The notes under the pieces are model-generated. The model was given only the letters and a program-made list of their open reading frames with translations, made no database searches and was not told where the DNA came from. A DNA stretch of 64,000 nt from positions 526,293 to 590,292 of the forward strand of contig DEXV01000006.1 of the NCBI GenBank assembly GCA_002364325.1, written 5' to 3'. This DNA is from Gillisia sp. UBA3175 (lineage in GTDB: Bacteria; Bacteroidota; Bacteroidia; Flavobacteriales; Flavobacteriaceae). A program made the translations under genes and the position numbers. This document shows positions 24,608 to 35,475 of the stretch, one piece after another (position 1 is the stretch's first letter; every line of letters begins with the position of its first letter).

Positions 24608-25072
24608 ATGAAATTAATAGAATCTTATACCCTCAATCAAGAAGAAAAAATGGCCGTTTTTGAGCTTTGGAATCAAGAGTATCCTAAAAATCTAGGATAT
24701 ACTAAAATAAATGAGTTTGATGATTATTTAAATAAGTTAGAAGAGAAACATCATGTACTTGTTAAAGATGAGAATGATCAAGTTGTGGGATGGTATTCAA
24801 ATTTTATTAGGGATAACGAAATTTGGTTTGCAATGATCTTGGATACTTCCATTCAAGGAAAAGGGATTGGCACCAAGTTGCTAAATATGGCAAAAAAAAG
24901 AAACCATATTTTAAACGGATGGGTTATAGATCACAAACTCAATATTAAAGCGAATGGAAGCATTTATAGATCTCCTTTAGAGTTTTATATGAAAAATGAA
25001 TTTCAACTTTTTCCAGAAGTTAGGTTAGAACTACCTCTTATTTCTGCTGTAAAAATTAGCTGGAGTAAATAG
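24608..25072 (+). CDS. GNAT-family N-acetyltransferase
   Basis: A 154-residue GNAT protein when started at the ATG at 24608 (MKLIESYTL); 24 further upstream codons are open but do not look like the family. Acetyl-CoA binding motif A is seen in LDTSIQGKGIGTKLL (QGKGIG). The substrate is unknown. It is the first clear chromosomal gene to the right of tRNA-Leu and stands alone. Confidence 0.78.
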   Translation: MKLIESYTLNQEEKMAVFELWNQEYPKNLGYTKINEFDDYLNKLEEKHHVLVKDENDQVVGWYSNFIRDNEIWFAMILDTSIQGKGIGTKLLNMAKKRNHILNGWVIDHKLNIKANGSIYRSPLEFYMKNEFQLFPEVRLELPLISAVKISWSK

Positions 25073-25261
25073 ATAGAAAAACCTGAAATTAATTTTAAAA
25101 GATTTAAAAATGCATTTATAATCTTATAGCTTCAGATTAAAAAAAATTATATTATAAAATATCAGTTAACACTTTGTTAATCCCATTCCATCTTAAGTGA
25201 GTCATTCCATTTGACAAGTGTAGAAATAGTTGTATTTTCGAAGCCTATCATCCCCTGTTCT

Positions 25262-25852
25262 ATGTCAGAATTTTCATTGTATTTTAACTTAGGTCTAGAC
25301 CATGTTTTAGATTGGCAGGCCTATGATCATGTTATGTTTTTGTTGGTCTTGGTGGCAGCATATTCTTTTAATAGTTGGAAAAGAGTATTAGGTCTTGTGA
25401 GCCTTTTTACTTTGGGTCATACTCTTTCCTTATTCCTATCTGTTTATGGAGTGGTTCGAATAAATAATGGCTGGGTAGAGGCCTTAATAGCATTTACTAT
25501 TTTTAGTACAGCCTTGTATAATATATTTACTGCGAAAAGAAAGGAGCATCATAAGAACATGATCCTACTCTATATAACTACAGCATTTTTTGGGATTATC
25601 CACGGATTAGGTTTCTCCAGTTATTTTAAAATGATCTCTTCCAATATAAGCGGAAAATTTATTCCCCTTTTAGAATTTTCATTAGGTATAGAATCGGCAC
25701 AAATAATTGTTGTGATCACTGCTCTCATTTTTGCTTTCATATTTCAAAGCTTTTTGAAGGTTGCCCGAAGGGATTGGATCTTGGTTATTTCAGCAATTGT
25801 GATTGGTGTAATTTTACCAATATTAATAGAAAATGTTAAATCTCTTATTTAA
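25262..25852 (+). CDS. HupE/UreJ-family membrane protein
   Basis: A 196-residue protein when started at ATG 25262 (MSEFSLYFNLGLDHVLD); an earlier TTG-like start would add 17 poor residues. About six helices carry the HupE/UreJ signatures GLDHVLDWQAYDH, TLGHTLSLFLS and GIIHGLGFSS, whose histidines and aspartates probably bind Ni or Co. In Bacteroidetes this gene usually occurs without hydrogenase or urease genes nearby, as here. Metal transport is a family-based inference. Confidence 0.83.
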   Translation: MSEFSLYFNLGLDHVLDWQAYDHVMFLLVLVAAYSFNSWKRVLGLVSLFTLGHTLSLFLSVYGVVRINNGWVEALIAFTIFSTALYNIFTAKRKEHHKNMILLYITTAFFGIIHGLGFSSYFKMISSNISGKFIPLLEFSLGIESAQIIVVITALIFAFIFQSFLKVARRDWILVISAIVIGVILPILIENVKSLI

Positions 25853-25960
25853 AAAATAAATCCTCTAAAAATTGTTTTAACCCGCTTCTTACAATAATTT
25901 AGTATAGGCTTTGTTCTAATGCTATAAGTTTGAAAATAAGAAGAATCGTTTTTGAAATCC

Positions 25961-26392
25961 ATGCACATAGAAAAACAACTAAAATTTGATAAAGCCTATT
26001 TAAGAATAGCCCGGGAATGGGGAAAACTCTCTCATTGTAAACGCAAACAAGTTGGTGCGCTTATTGTGAAAGATAGAATGATAATTTCCGACGGATACAA
26101 TGGCACCCCTACCGGTTTTGAGAATTATTGTGAGGATGATGAAGGATATACCAAATGGTACGTACTGCATGCTGAAGCAAATGCAATATTAAAAGTTGCA
26201 TCCTCTACACAATCCTGCCAAGGAGCTACATTGTATATTACCATGTCTCCTTGTAAAGAATGTAGTAAATTGATACATCAAGCTGGTATTAAAAGATTGG
26301 TCTATGAAATTGGATATAAAGACACCACGGGATTAGATTTTTTGAAAAAAGCAGGAATAGAATTACACCAAGTAACAGAATTAGACAGTTGA
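25961..26392 (+). CDS. Deoxycytidylate (dCMP) deaminase, ComEB-like
   Basis: A 143-residue zinc deaminase from ATG 25961; a TTG at 25952 would add three residues. Zinc ligands and the catalytic Glu are in HAEANAI and SPCKEC. The extra motif YNGTPTGFENYCEDDE is typical of dCMP deaminase, which makes dUMP for dTTP synthesis. It overlaps the next gene's start by 4 nt (TTGA), so the deaminase and S41 protease form an operon, as in many Flavobacteriaceae. Confidence 0.9.
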   Translation: MHIEKQLKFDKAYLRIAREWGKLSHCKRKQVGALIVKDRMIISDGYNGTPTGFENYCEDDEGYTKWYVLHAEANAILKVASSTQSCQGATLYITMSPCKECSKLIHQAGIKRLVYEIGYKDTTGLDFLKKAGIELHQVTELDS

Positions 26393-27978
26393 ATAAAAAA
26401 CAAAAGATTTACCTACCCCTTTTATTGGGATTAGCTTGCGCCGCAGGAATTCTGTTAGGAGCCAAGCTAGATTTTACCCCAAATCAGGAGGGTCTTTTTT
26501 CAACTAATTCTAAAAAAGAAAAATTAAACCGACTTATAGACTACATAGATTACGAATACGTAGATGAGGTAAATACCGATAGCATAGTAGATGTAACTGT
26601 AAATAGGATCTTAGAAAATTTGGATCCACATTCTGTTTACATTCCAAAAAATGAATATGCAAACGTTACCGAAAATATGCAAGGAGATTTTGTTGGAATT
26701 GGGGTAAGTTTCTATAGTGTTCAAGATACTATTGTTGTAATTCAGGCATTACAAGGAGGTCCTAGCGAGAAATTGGGTATTAAAGGAGGAGACCGGATTT
26801 TGTATGCGAATGATGAGCAACTCTTCGATAAGCAAATAAGTAACGATTCTATTATCGCACAATTAAAAGGGATTGAAGATTCTAATGTAACACTTACAGT
26901 CCTAAGAAAAGGACTTAAAAAATTATTAACGTTTAATGTAAAGCGTGCAAAAGTGCCATTAAAAAGTGTAGATGCCGCCTATATGCTAAGTGCAGATCTT
27001 GGTTATATCAAAATAAATAGATTTTCGGAAACCACCTATCAAGAGTTTAAATCTAGCCTGGTAAAGCTGAAAAAGCAAGGGGCAAAACAAATTGCAATAG
27101 ATCTAAGGGATAATCCAGGAGGATATCTTTCCGAAGCCATTAATATAGTTGATGAATTCTTAGAGGATGGAAAATTGATCCTTTTCACCAAAAACAAAAA
27201 AGGTGCTATTGAGGAAACCTTTTCTAATAAAAAAGGAGCCTTCGAAAAGAATAAGTTGTTTGTTTTGATAAATGAAAATTCAGCTTCTGCAAGTGAGATC
27301 GTTGCTGGGGCATTCCAGGATAACGACCGTGGAACTATTGTAGGAAGACGCTCTTATGGAAAAGGTCTTGTACAAAGAGAGATGGAATTGGGAGATGGAA
27401 GCGCCGTAAGATTAACAATTGCTAGATATTACACACCTACAGGAAGATCTATTCAAAAATCCTATGAAATGGGGAATGAAGCCTATTTCAACGATTATAT
27501 ACTTAGGTATAAAAATGGAGAATTGGCACATGCAGATAGTATACATGTAACAGATTCCTTAAGATATGAAACCCCAGGAGGAAAAATAGTATATGGTGGT
27601 GGCGGAATAATCCCGGACATATTTGTTCCTAAGGATACAGATATTGAACATGAAAATCTAAACTATCTTTTAAAAATGGGTTATTTTAGCAAATTTGTTT
27701 TTGAAGAATTGGAAAAGGACAGGTCTTATTATAACAAATTATCTTGGAAAGAATTTTATGAGAAAGAAGAAGTAAAAGATGAAACGATAAATCATTTTCT
27801 CTCATATATGAAAAATCAGAATGTACCCATAAAAGTAAATAAATATAGACCGCTTTTAAAACAATATATCAAGGCAGTTATGGCAGAACAACTTTTTGGA
27901 ACCGATGAATTTCAACGGATTATTAATAAGAATGACCGAATTGTTGAGAAAGTAATTGAATTATCACAAGCAAACTAG
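26389..27978 (+). CDS. S41-family C-terminal processing peptidase with PDZ domain
   Basis: A 529-residue tail-specific protease. The start is TTG at 26389, overlapping the deaminase stop; no ATG stands in a suitable place. A membrane anchor lies at residues 7-24, a PDZ domain at about 95-175, and the S41 domain has the Ser/Lys dyad in SASASEIVAG and SYGKG. It would cleave exported proteins at their C-termini in the periplasm. The C-terminal ~100 residues are helical and charged. Confidence 0.9.
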   Translation: MNKKQKIYLPLLLGLACAAGILLGAKLDFTPNQEGLFSTNSKKEKLNRLIDYIDYEYVDEVNTDSIVDVTVNRILENLDPHSVYIPKNEYANVTENMQGDFVGIGVSFYSVQDTIVVIQALQGGPSEKLGIKGGDRILYANDEQLFDKQISNDSIIAQLKGIEDSNVTLTVLRKGLKKLLTFNVKRAKVPLKSVDAAYMLSADLGYIKINRFSETTYQEFKSSLVKLKKQGAKQIAIDLRDNPGGYLSEAINIVDEFLEDGKLILFTKNKKGAIEETFSNKKGAFEKNKLFVLINENSASASEIVAGAFQDNDRGTIVGRRSYGKGLVQREMELGDGSAVRLTIARYYTPTGRSIQKSYEMGNEAYFNDYILRYKNGELAHADSIHVTDSLRYETPGGKIVYGGGGIIPDIFVPKDTDIEHENLNYLLKMGYFSKFVFEELEKDRSYYNKLSWKEFYEKEEVKDETINHFLSYMKNQNVPIKVNKYRPLLKQYIKAVMAEQLFGTDEFQRIINKNDRIVEKVIELSQAN

Positions 27979-27993
27979 TATATTCGTAAGCCT

Positions 27994-28299
27994 ATGGATG
28001 CCTATAACGATTATACTGCAATCTTCCTACTGCTCTCGCCTTTGTTCTTTTACATTGTAGCGGTAAGTTTTCGGCTTTTAGATAATAGTTCTTTGTTGTT
28101 TTTACAAAAAGAAATCCTAGTAGATTCTTCAAACGTTTCCCTAGAAGCTATAAAGGCACAAATAGACTCTTCTATAGACTATAAGTTCAAGTCTAAATTG
28201 AAAAGGGCTTTACTTTATAGAAAGTTGCACAGGGTGTTTATCATCTTGATGATAGCTTCGCTTCCCGTAACCGTTATTACCTATTTTACTCTATTCTAA
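27994..28299 (+). CDS. Small two-helix membrane protein
   Basis: A 101-residue protein with a membrane helix at about 9-28, a polar middle part (30-75) and a second helix at about 80-98. It starts 15 nt after the S41 protease gene and probably shares its transcript. No family recognised. Confidence 0.62.
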   Translation: MDAYNDYTAIFLLLSPLFFYIVAVSFRLLDNSSLLFLQKEILVDSSNVSLEAIKAQIDSSIDYKFKSKLKRALLYRKLHRVFIILMIASLPVTVITYFTLF

Positions 28300-28455
28300 T
28301 ATATAATTCACACCTATAAGCTCTAATTGTTCCGACTAGTTTAGATATTCTAACAATAACTGCACTACTTTAAATTGATTTAGTAAATAAGATACTACGA
28401 GTAACTAAACTCCAAGCACGGAAATATCTTTTTGTATAAATGTCGTTATGTTTTA

Positions 28456-28500
28456 ACGCATTAAAATTCCTACATTATAATTTAATGCGTAGGATTTTTC
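28456..28500. terminator. Hairpin terminator in the 28300-28564 gap
   Basis: ACGCATTAAA (28456-28465) pairs with TTTAATGCGT (28481-28490) around a 15-nt loop, followed by a T-rich stretch. It lies between the convergent membrane protein genes. The rest of the 28300-28564 gap shows nothing else. Confidence 0.5.
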
Positions 28501-28564
28501 TTTCGTTGTAATATACGTTTTAGAAACGCACATTTCTGTTATTCTTTCCTTAATCAAATTAGAA

Positions 28565-28765
28565 TTAGAGCCCTTTGTTTTTACGATCTATAGCCTTAGA
28601 GGTAAGCAATATTGAAAGCAAAACCACAACACAGGCTGCAGATATAATTCCAATTAAAGCTAAGCTGCCATCTTCAGCAAAAAGATCCTGAAAATTTAAT
28701 AATGTGGCATTATAAACAATTACCACTAAAGAAAGCACGATTAAGATGTAGATAAAAATTCTCAT
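28565..28765 (-). CDS. Small two-helix membrane protein next to marC
   Basis: A 66-residue protein: helix 1 at about 3-24, a short acidic loop, helix 2 at about 36-57, then a basic tail. It overlaps the MarC gene by 4 nt (ATGA), which supports it as real and co-translated. No family is assigned. Confidence 0.65.
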   Translation of the reverse strand: MRIFIYILIVLSLVVIVYNATLLNFQDLFAEDGSLALIGIISAACVVVLLSILLTSKAIDRKNKGL

Positions 28766-29337
28766 TTAAATAAATTCTGAATGTTAGCGGCGAATAATTT
28801 TACTGCAATAGCCAATAAAATTACACCAAATATTTTACGAATCACACTAATTCCTTGTTTGCCCAGAAAATGTTCGATCTTGGTTGAAGATTTTAAAACC
28901 AAATAAACAAAGATAACGTTGATAATAATAGCAACTATTATATTGATTGCCTCATATTCTGCTCTTAACGAAAGTAAGGAAGTCATAGTCCCCGCTCCGG
29001 CTATTAATGGAAACGCCAAAGGAACTACTGCAGAGGTTTCTGGTGCATCATCTTTATAAAGGGTTATTCCCAAGATCATCTCCAAGGCTAAGAAGAATAA
29101 TATAAAAGATCCTGCTACAGCAAACGAATTCACATCTATCCCAATAAGATTAAGGATCTCTGCTCCTACAAACAAGAACATAATCATGATTATTCCTGCT
29201 ACTATAGAAGCTTTTTCACTCTGTATATGCCCTGCTTTTTTCTTGAGATCTATTATTATGGGAATACTTCCAATAATGTCTATTACAGCGAATAAGATCA
29301 TGCTGGCAGTACCAATTTCCCGAATATCAAACTTCAT
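28762..29337 (-). CDS. MarC-family integral membrane protein
   Basis: A 191-residue MarC/YchE-family protein with six helices. The repeated family motif appears as DIIGSIPIIIDL in the first half and PLAFPLIAGAGTMTSLL in the second. Despite the name, the family's transport role is not settled. It is followed by the small membrane protein with a 4-nt overlap. Confidence 0.85.
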   Translation of the reverse strand: MKFDIREIGTASMILFAVIDIIGSIPIIIDLKKKAGHIQSEKASIVAGIIMIMFLFVGAEILNLIGIDVNSFAVAGSFILFFLALEMILGITLYKDDAPETSAVVPLAFPLIAGAGTMTSLLSLRAEYEAINIIVAIIINVIFVYLVLKSSTKIEHFLGKQGISVIRKIFGVILLAIAVKLFAANIQNLFK

Positions 29338-29481
29338 AAGAGTACTTCTTAAATAGCTGCAAAATTACGCTTAATATGAAGAAAATAAACTAAATCCATA
29401 TGAATTTTCCAAAAGATTGGATTTAGGAAAAACACTCTAAAAAGCAGTCTAAAATTCAACTTATTAAATATCTTTGCGGCT

Positions 29482-30054
29482 ATGTTTCAAATAGGCAAAA
29501 CCATCGTTTCTGAAGATATAATCCAAAAGGATTTTGTGTGCAATCTATCTGCTTGTAAGGGGGCTTGCTGTATCGATGGTGATGCGGGAGCACCTCTAGA
29601 TCTAGAAGAAACAAAGATCCTGCAAGACATCTACCCTAAGGTAAAACCCTTTTTACGAAAGGAGGGAATTGCCGCGATCGAAGCTCAAGGTACTTTCATT
29701 ACAACAGAAGATGGGGAATTGGAAACGCCATTGATTAACGGAGCCGATTGTGCCTATGTAACTTTCGATAATAGAGGAACCGCTCTATGCGGAATTGAAG
29801 AAGCATACAATCAAGGTGAGATCGATTGGAAAAAACCTGTTTCTTGCCATCTGTATCCTGTTAGAGTTCAGGATTATTCTGAATTTGCAGCCGTTAATTA
29901 TCACCACTGGCATATTTGCGATGATGCTTGTACATTAGGAAAAGAGTTACAGGTGCCTGTTTACAAATTTGTAAAACAAGCCTTAGTAAGGAAATTTGGT
30001 GAAGACTGGTACGAGGAACTGGAAAAAGTTGCAGAAAATTTAACCAAAAAATAG
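29482..30054 (+). CDS. DUF3109-family cysteine-rich protein
   Basis: A 190-residue soluble protein. Its eight or so cysteines are grouped in CNLSACKGACC, ADCAYV, LCGIE, SCHLYPVR and ICDDACTLG, the DUF3109 pattern related to YkgJ-type zinc/iron-sulfur proteins. The cysteines probably bind a metal or cluster. The function is unknown. It stands alone, transcribed away from marC. Confidence 0.85.
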   Translation: MFQIGKTIVSEDIIQKDFVCNLSACKGACCIDGDAGAPLDLEETKILQDIYPKVKPFLRKEGIAAIEAQGTFITTEDGELETPLINGADCAYVTFDNRGTALCGIEEAYNQGEIDWKKPVSCHLYPVRVQDYSEFAAVNYHHWHICDDACTLGKELQVPVYKFVKQALVRKFGEDWYEELEKVAENLTKK

Positions 30055-30714
30055 ACGGCTTGAATAATAATACCACCTACATCCCTAATTATTAGTTAAT
30101 TAAAATTAAAACATCATATAACTGCTGTAATTTTACAGTATTATACTACCCTTCAAATTCCTGCCCTTTAATTTTTAAACTTCCCCATTCTCCCTTTTTT
30201 GAATACCTCAAAAAATTAAATTGATAACGGATTTAGATTTTTTCAATTGGTTTTATTTTTAGTTAAACCTGATCCCCTACGATCTGCCAATTTAATTTGG
30301 TAAATAAAAAGATCTATCCGTTTATTTTTTTTTGAAAATCCTTCCTCGTTCCCAAATGTCCAACTCTTAAAATAGTAGCTGATTTTTAATTTTTTATTAC
30401 TTCTGATTTTGTTAAAATTTCAAAGCAAAATAGTTAATTGTTAATAGCTTTAAAATTGGCTTGTATCGTTCTGTTTTAAAGGGATTATGAGCATTTACTA
30501 CCACTAACCTATGTTTTTTTAACAAAATATAATGATCTGTTATTCAATATATTATATGAATTTTTTTAGAATTTATTAAGAATAAAAATTGGGTGTCTGT
30601 TAAAAACTTTGTTGAAAACGTTTGTCCATTTTCCTTTCAAAATCTATTAGATTTTTCAATATTTGTTTAAGTGGGAATCCGAAGCCCACAATACATCTAA
30701 AAAATCACCAGCAT
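30055..30714. other. Long AT-rich leader region before nrdB
   Basis: About 660 bp with no supported gene. A small CTGTAATTTTACAG hairpin near 30127 may end the DUF3109 transcript. The remainder is likely the nrdBA promoter and leader; I could not recognise an NrdR box or a riboswitch. Confidence 0.45.
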
Positions 30715-31692
30715 ATGGCACAACTTGAACCCATTTTACAAGAAAACAAAGACAGATTTGTAATCTTTCCAATCAAACATCATGATATTTGGGATTGGTA
30801 TAAAAAAATGGAAGCGAGTTTTTGGACAGCAGAAGAAATAGATCTTCATCAAGATCTTTCAGACTGGAATAATAAGTTAAATGCCGACGAACGTTATTTC
30901 ATAAAACATATTCTAGCATTCTTTGCTGCTTCAGATGGAATTGTAAATGAAAATCTTGCAGAGAATTTCGTGAATGAAGTTCAATACGCAGAAGCAAAGT
31001 TCTTCTATGGTTTCCAGATCATGATGGAAAATATACATTCTGAAACTTACTCCCTACTTATAGACACGTATGTGAAGGATGAAAAAGAAAAAAATCAACT
31101 ATTTCATGCTATAGAGACTTTTCCTGCTATTAAGAAAAAAGCAGACTGGGCTTTACAATGGATAGAATCTGATTCTTTTGCTGAAAGGTTGATTGCATTT
31201 GCTGCTGTAGAAGGAATTTTCTTCTCTGGTGCATTTTGTTCTATTTTCTGGTTAAAGAAACGAGGTTTAATGCCTGGCTTAACTTTCTCCAACGAATTAA
31301 TTTCTCGAGACGAAGGTGTTCACTGTGATTTTGCAGTGCATTTACATCAAAATCATATCGTGAATAAAGTTCCAAAAGATCGTATTCGCCAAATACTCAC
31401 CGATGCTTTAACTATCGAGCGTGAATTTATTACAGAATCTTTACCGGCAAGTCTAATAGGTATGAATGCCAAATTAATGACAGAATATCTGGAATTTGTT
31501 GCAGATAGATTGTTGGTAGAATTTGGATGTGAAAAAGAGTACGGAAGTGCAAATCCATTCGATTTTATGGACATGATTAACCTACAAGGAAAAACAAACT
31601 TCTTTGAAAAACGCGTAGGGGAATACCAGAAAGCTGGGGTAATGAACAAAGACAAAGACACTGACAAAATTAGTTTTGACGCCGATTTTTAA
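30715..31692 (+). CDS. nrdB: Ribonucleotide reductase class Ia, small (beta) subunit
   Basis: A 325-residue protein from ATG 30715 ([12 protein letters not shown]); the open frame upstream of it is an AT-rich leader. Metal ligands lie in [12 protein letters not shown] and [13 protein letters not shown], the latter with the radical tyrosine, and in [13 protein letters not shown]. It holds the diferric-tyrosyl cofactor and supplies the radical to NrdA, which is encoded 191 bp downstream. The order nrdB-nrdA is common in Bacteroidetes. Confidence 0.95.
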   Translation: MAQLEPILQENKDRFVIFPIKHHDIWDWYKKMEASFWTAEEIDLHQDLSDWNNKLNADERYFIKHILAFFAASDGIVNENLAENFVNEVQYAEAKFFYGFQIMMENIHSETYSLLIDTYVKDEKEKNQLFHAIETFPAIKKKADWALQWIESDSFAERLIAFAAVEGIFFSGAFCSIFWLKKRGLMPGLTFSNELISRDEGVHCDFAVHLHQNHIVNKVPKDRIRQILTDALTIEREFITESLPASLIGMNAKLMTEYLEFVADRLLVEFGCEKEYGSANPFDFMDMINLQGKTNFFEKRVGEYQKAGVMNKDKDTDKISFDADF

Positions 31693-31883
31693 TCAAGCGT
31701 TATTTCCCGGATATAATCGTGCCCCCCAACACGGTTATACCCGGTAATTAAATACACCCATTAAATTATTCGAATTCCTAAGTCCGAGAACCCTATCTCT
31801 CTCTTTAGGACCATTCGGTTTCATTATAAATTTTTGTTTGCTTTAAGTTAAGCTTTTAGTAGACCCATTAAAACCAATAGCCC

Positions 31884-34358
31884 ATGTATGTACTTAAAAG
31901 AGACGGCCATAAGGAGCCTGTTATGTTCGACAAAATCACCGCCAGAATAAGAAAACTTTGTTATGGTTTAAACGAATTGGTGGATCCTCTTAAGGTGGCA
32001 ATGCGCGTTATTGAAGGTTTATATGATGGAGTTACCACAAGTGAATTAGATAATTTAGCTGCAGAAGTATCTGCAACCATGACTACCTCTCACCCGGATT
32101 ACGCAAAACTTGCTGCAAGAATTTCAGTTTCCAACTTGCACAAGAATACCAAAAAGACATTTTCTGAAGTGATGACAGATCTTCATGAATATGTGAATCC
32201 TAGAACCGGGAAAAAAGCTCCTCTATTAGCAGATGAAGTTCAAAAAGTGATCCAGGAAAATAAAGAATTACTGGATTCTACTATTATTTACAACCGAGAT
32301 TTCAATTACGATTATTTCGGATTTAAAACCTTGGAGCGTTCTTATCTTTTAAAATTGAACGGACAAATAGCAGAACGTCCCCAACATATGTTGATGCGAG
32401 TTTCTATTGGAATTCATGTAGATGATATTGAAGCAGCTATAGAAACTTACGATTTAATGTCGAAGAAGTTCTTTACGCATGCAACGCCAACTTTATTCAA
32501 CTCTGGAACTCCAAAACCACAAATGTCTTCTTGTTTCCTACTCACCATGAAGGATGACAGTATAGATGGAATTTACGATACCTTGAAGCAAACCGCCAAG
32601 ATCTCACAATCTGCTGGTGGAATTGGATTATCTATTCACAACGTACGTGCAACCGGATCATATATTTCTGGAACCAACGGAACTTCCAACGGGATCGTGC
32701 CTATGCTTAGAGTATTTAACGATACGGCAAGATATGTAGATCAAGGTGGAGGAAAGCGTAAAGGTTCTTTTGCAATGTATGTAGAACCATGGCATGCAGA
32801 TATCTTCGATTTCTTAGATCTTAAAAAGAATCACGGGAAAGAAGAAATGCGTGCTCGTGATCTTTTTTATGCAATGTGGATCCCAGATCTATTCATGGAA
32901 CGTGTAGAAAAAGATGAGAATTGGACACTTATGTGCCCTAACGAATGCCCGGGTCTTTTCGATATTTATGGAGAAGAATTTGAAGCATTGTACCACAAAT
33001 ACGAGGAAGAAGGAAAAGGTAGAAAATCTATTAAAGCCCGTGAATTGTGGGAAAAAATTCTAGAATCTCAAATTGAGACTGGAACACCTTATATGTTGTA
33101 CAAAGATGCGGCAAATAGAAAATCCAATCAGAAAAACCTTGGAACTATAAGATCTTCCAACCTCTGTACAGAGATCATGGAATACACCAGTCCAGATGAA
33201 GTAGCGGTTTGTAATCTTGCTTCTATCGCTTTACCAATGTTTGTAAAGGGAAATGAATTTGATCATAAAGAACTTTATAAGATCACCAAACGTGTGATCA
33301 AGAACTTAAACAAGGTAATAGACAGGAACTACTATCCTGTTAAAGAAGCAGAAAATTCTAACATGCGTCACCGTCCAGTAGGATTGGGAGTGCAAGGATT
33401 GGCAGATACTTTTATAAAGCTAAGAATGCCATTTACCAGTGACGAAGCTAAAGCTTTGAATCAGGAAATATTCGAAACGCTTTATTTTGCTTCAGTTACT
33501 GCATCTATGGAATTGGCAATAGAAGAAGGGCCTTATTCCACCTACAAAGGATCTCCAATAAGTCAAGGAGAATTCCAATACAATATGTGGGGAATTAAAG
33601 ATGAAGATCTAAGCGGACGTTGGGATTGGAAAAAACTGCGCAAGCAAGTGATGAAAAATGGAGTAAGAAACTCCCTTTTAATGGCACCAATGCCTACAGC
33701 TTCCACCTCTCAGATCCTTGGAAACAATGAGGCTTTTGAGCCTTATACTTCTAACATTTATACTAGAAGAGTACTTTCTGGAGAGTTTATAGTTGTGAAC
33801 AAACACCTTTTAGAAGATCTTGTAGAGCGCAATCTTTGGACAGAGGATGTTAAAAACGCCATTTTACGTGCAAATGGATCTGTACAAGGGATAGATATAA
33901 TCCCTCAAGATCTTAAAGAACTGTACAAAACAGTTTGGGAATTAAGCATGAAGGATATTATAGACATGTCTAGACAACGCGGATATTTTATAGATCAGTC
34001 GCAATCGCTTAACCTGTTTATGGAAAATGCAAACAACAGCAAGTTAACCTCTATGCACTTTTACGCATGGAAGAGCGGACTTAAAACTGGAATGTATTAC
34101 CTAAGAACTAAGAGTGCGGTAGATGCAATTAAGTTTACTCTTTCTAAGGAAACTAAGAAAGAACCTATATTAGAATCGTATTCAGAAATGGCACAACCAG
34201 ATGAAGTTGTTGCTCCAATGCAAGTAGCAGCGCAACCAGCACCACAACCAGTACAAATAGCTGCTGAAGGAGATGCACTTTCTCCAGATGAGCTACGTGC
34301 ACTTATTGCCCAAGCCAAAGAAGGTGAAGGAGATGATTGCCTAATGTGCGGGTCTTAA
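31884..34358 (+). CDS. nrdA: Ribonucleotide reductase class Ia, large (alpha) subunit
   Basis: An 824-residue NrdA. An N-terminal ATP-cone ([18 protein letters not shown], about 1-90) binds ATP or dATP for activity control. The core has [11 protein letters not shown] with an active-site cysteine, NLCTEI, and the catalytic stretch [12 protein letters not shown] Pro/Ala/Gln-rich linker (about 775-790) leads to the redox tail DDCLMCGS, whose CxxC takes electrons from thioredoxin or glutaredoxin. It reduces ribonucleoside diphosphates. The linker is longer than in E. coli NrdA. Confidence 0.96.
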   Translation: MYVLKRDGHKEPVMFDKITARIRKLCYGLNELVDPLKVAMRVIEGLYDGVTTSELDNLAAEVSATMTTSHPDYAKLAARISVSNLHKNTKKTFSEVMTDLHEYVNPRTGKKAPLLADEVQKVIQENKELLDSTIIYNRDFNYDYFGFKTLERSYLLKLNGQIAERPQHMLMRVSIGIHVDDIEAAIETYDLMSKKFFTHATPTLFNSGTPKPQMSSCFLLTMKDDSIDGIYDTLKQTAKISQSAGGIGLSIHNVRATGSYISGTNGTSNGIVPMLRVFNDTARYVDQGGGKRKGSFAMYVEPWHADIFDFLDLKKNHGKEEMRARDLFYAMWIPDLFMERVEKDENWTLMCPNECPGLFDIYGEEFEALYHKYEEEGKGRKSIKARELWEKILESQIETGTPYMLYKDAANRKSNQKNLGTIRSSNLCTEIMEYTSPDEVAVCNLASIALPMFVKGNEFDHKELYKITKRVIKNLNKVIDRNYYPVKEAENSNMRHRPVGLGVQGLADTFIKLRMPFTSDEAKALNQEIFETLYFASVTASMELAIEEGPYSTYKGSPISQGEFQYNMWGIKDEDLSGRWDWKKLRKQVMKNGVRNSLLMAPMPTASTSQILGNNEAFEPYTSNIYTRRVLSGEFIVVNKHLLEDLVERNLWTEDVKNAILRANGSVQGIDIIPQDLKELYKTVWELSMKDIIDMSRQRGYFIDQSQSLNLFMENANNSKLTSMHFYAWKSGLKTGMYYLRTKSAVDAIKFTLSKETKKEPILESYSEMAQPDEVVAPMQVAAQPAPQPVQIAAEGDALSPDELRALIAQAKEGEGDDCLMCGS

Positions 34359-34397
34359 AATTAATTTTTACTCCAACTATTACATAGTTAAACTTCG

Positions 34398-34421
34398 ACG
34401 GGAAGTTTTTATACTTCCCGT
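34398..34421 (+). terminator. Terminator after nrdA
   Basis: ACGGGAAGT and ACTTCCCGT form a 9-bp stem with a 6-nt loop, 40 nt after the nrdA stop. The T tract is weak. Confidence 0.55.
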
Positions 34422-34745
34422 TGATATTTAAGAATATGAATTAAAATTTTAGAAAGGTATAGAAACAAAAAAAAGGGACATTTGAAATATCCCTCTTAGT
34501 AATATTTAAAAAATCAATTTTTTTGGCTTGCGACCCTAAAATAATATTGATTAATTTAAATTGGAAGTTGAGATTACCTCATCTCCTATTTTGTATTTTC
34601 AAACTTACAAAATTAGAATCTTCTCACCAAGAAAAATATTTCATCTCAGCTTTAAAAAACCCTTAAAATCAACAAAATTAGGGGTTAACAAAGGAAATTT
34701 AGTTATCAACATTAAACAACAGTTTTTAACACTTAAATCTTAAAG
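34422..34745. other. Very AT-rich intergenic region
   Basis: About 320 bp with no convincing gene. Base composition is more AT-rich than its surroundings and continues so into the next gene, which suggests a small insertion between nrdA and dgt. Confidence 0.45.
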
Positions 34746-35408
34746 ATGAAAAAAATACCAATAAATACCCTAATTAATTATTTGGGTAATCATAACAAAA
34801 GACTACAAATTATTAAGGAATTAAAAAAAGACAAACCTATGCAAGGAGGGTATTATCAAACTTCAAGAGCTTGTATTAGGAAAAGCCTTTTGTCCAAAGG
34901 CGATACCAGTTATATTTTTGAAGGCTTAGAAAGATTAACCTCTAAAATCGCAAAAAATTCACACCAAGAATTAAATAGGATATATTCTATAAAAGCTTTG
35001 AATGAATATTTAAGCCTTAATATTCCTAACTTATTAAAAAACCATAAGATAGATCTGATTCGTCATAGAATTAAATCTACTCGGATTAAAGATTTAGATA
35101 TTCAAATTTCCCCAGAAATAATTTTTACAATGAATTTGGGAGATAAAAAATATTTAGGAGCGATTAAAATGCATTTTTCAAAAGTAGATATCTTTGATCA
35201 AAATCAATTACAAACCTCATCTTCTCTTATTTTTAAATTTTTAGCTGAAATAAGTGATGAAATGAATGCAGAGGTACTTCCTGAATTATGTTTTTCAATA
35301 GATGTATTTGGGAAATCTTATTCTACTTGTCCATTTAATCATAATGAACTGATTCAAGAAATAGAGAAAGTAGCAGATAATATTAATATATATTGGAAAG
35401 CAGCTTAA
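34746..35408 (+). CDS. Hypothetical protein, AT-rich island gene
   Basis: A 220-residue soluble protein, basic at the N-terminus (KKDKPMQGGYYQTSRACIRK). The middle segment ISPEIIFTMNLGDKKYLGAIKMHFSK has an E...G...IK arrangement loosely like PD-(D/E)XK nucleases, but this is too weak for a call. A CPFNHNELI segment lies near the C-terminus. Codons are strongly AT-biased compared with nrdA and dgt on each side. It has its own terminator at 35434-35459. No family recognised. Confidence 0.65.
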   Translation: MKKIPINTLINYLGNHNKRLQIIKELKKDKPMQGGYYQTSRACIRKSLLSKGDTSYIFEGLERLTSKIAKNSHQELNRIYSIKALNEYLSLNIPNLLKNHKIDLIRHRIKSTRIKDLDIQISPEIIFTMNLGDKKYLGAIKMHFSKVDIFDQNQLQTSSSLIFKFLAEISDEMNAEVLPELCFSIDVFGKSYSTCPFNHNELIQEIEKVADNINIYWKAA

Positions 35409-35433
35409 ATTAAAATAAGTTAAATTTGAAATT

Positions 35434-35459
35434 AAGGAGCTGTAAAAAGCTCCTTTTTA
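35434..35459 (+). terminator. Terminator after the hypothetical gene
   Basis: AAGGAGCT and AGCTCCTT form an 8-bp stem with a GTAAAA loop and a T tract. Confidence 0.8.
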
Positions 35460-35475
35460 TAAAAATTAAACCAAC

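Noticed and set aside
34561..34743. A 60-residue frame before the hypothetical gene
   Set aside because: TTG start, AT-driven composition, no motif; more likely noncoding leader.
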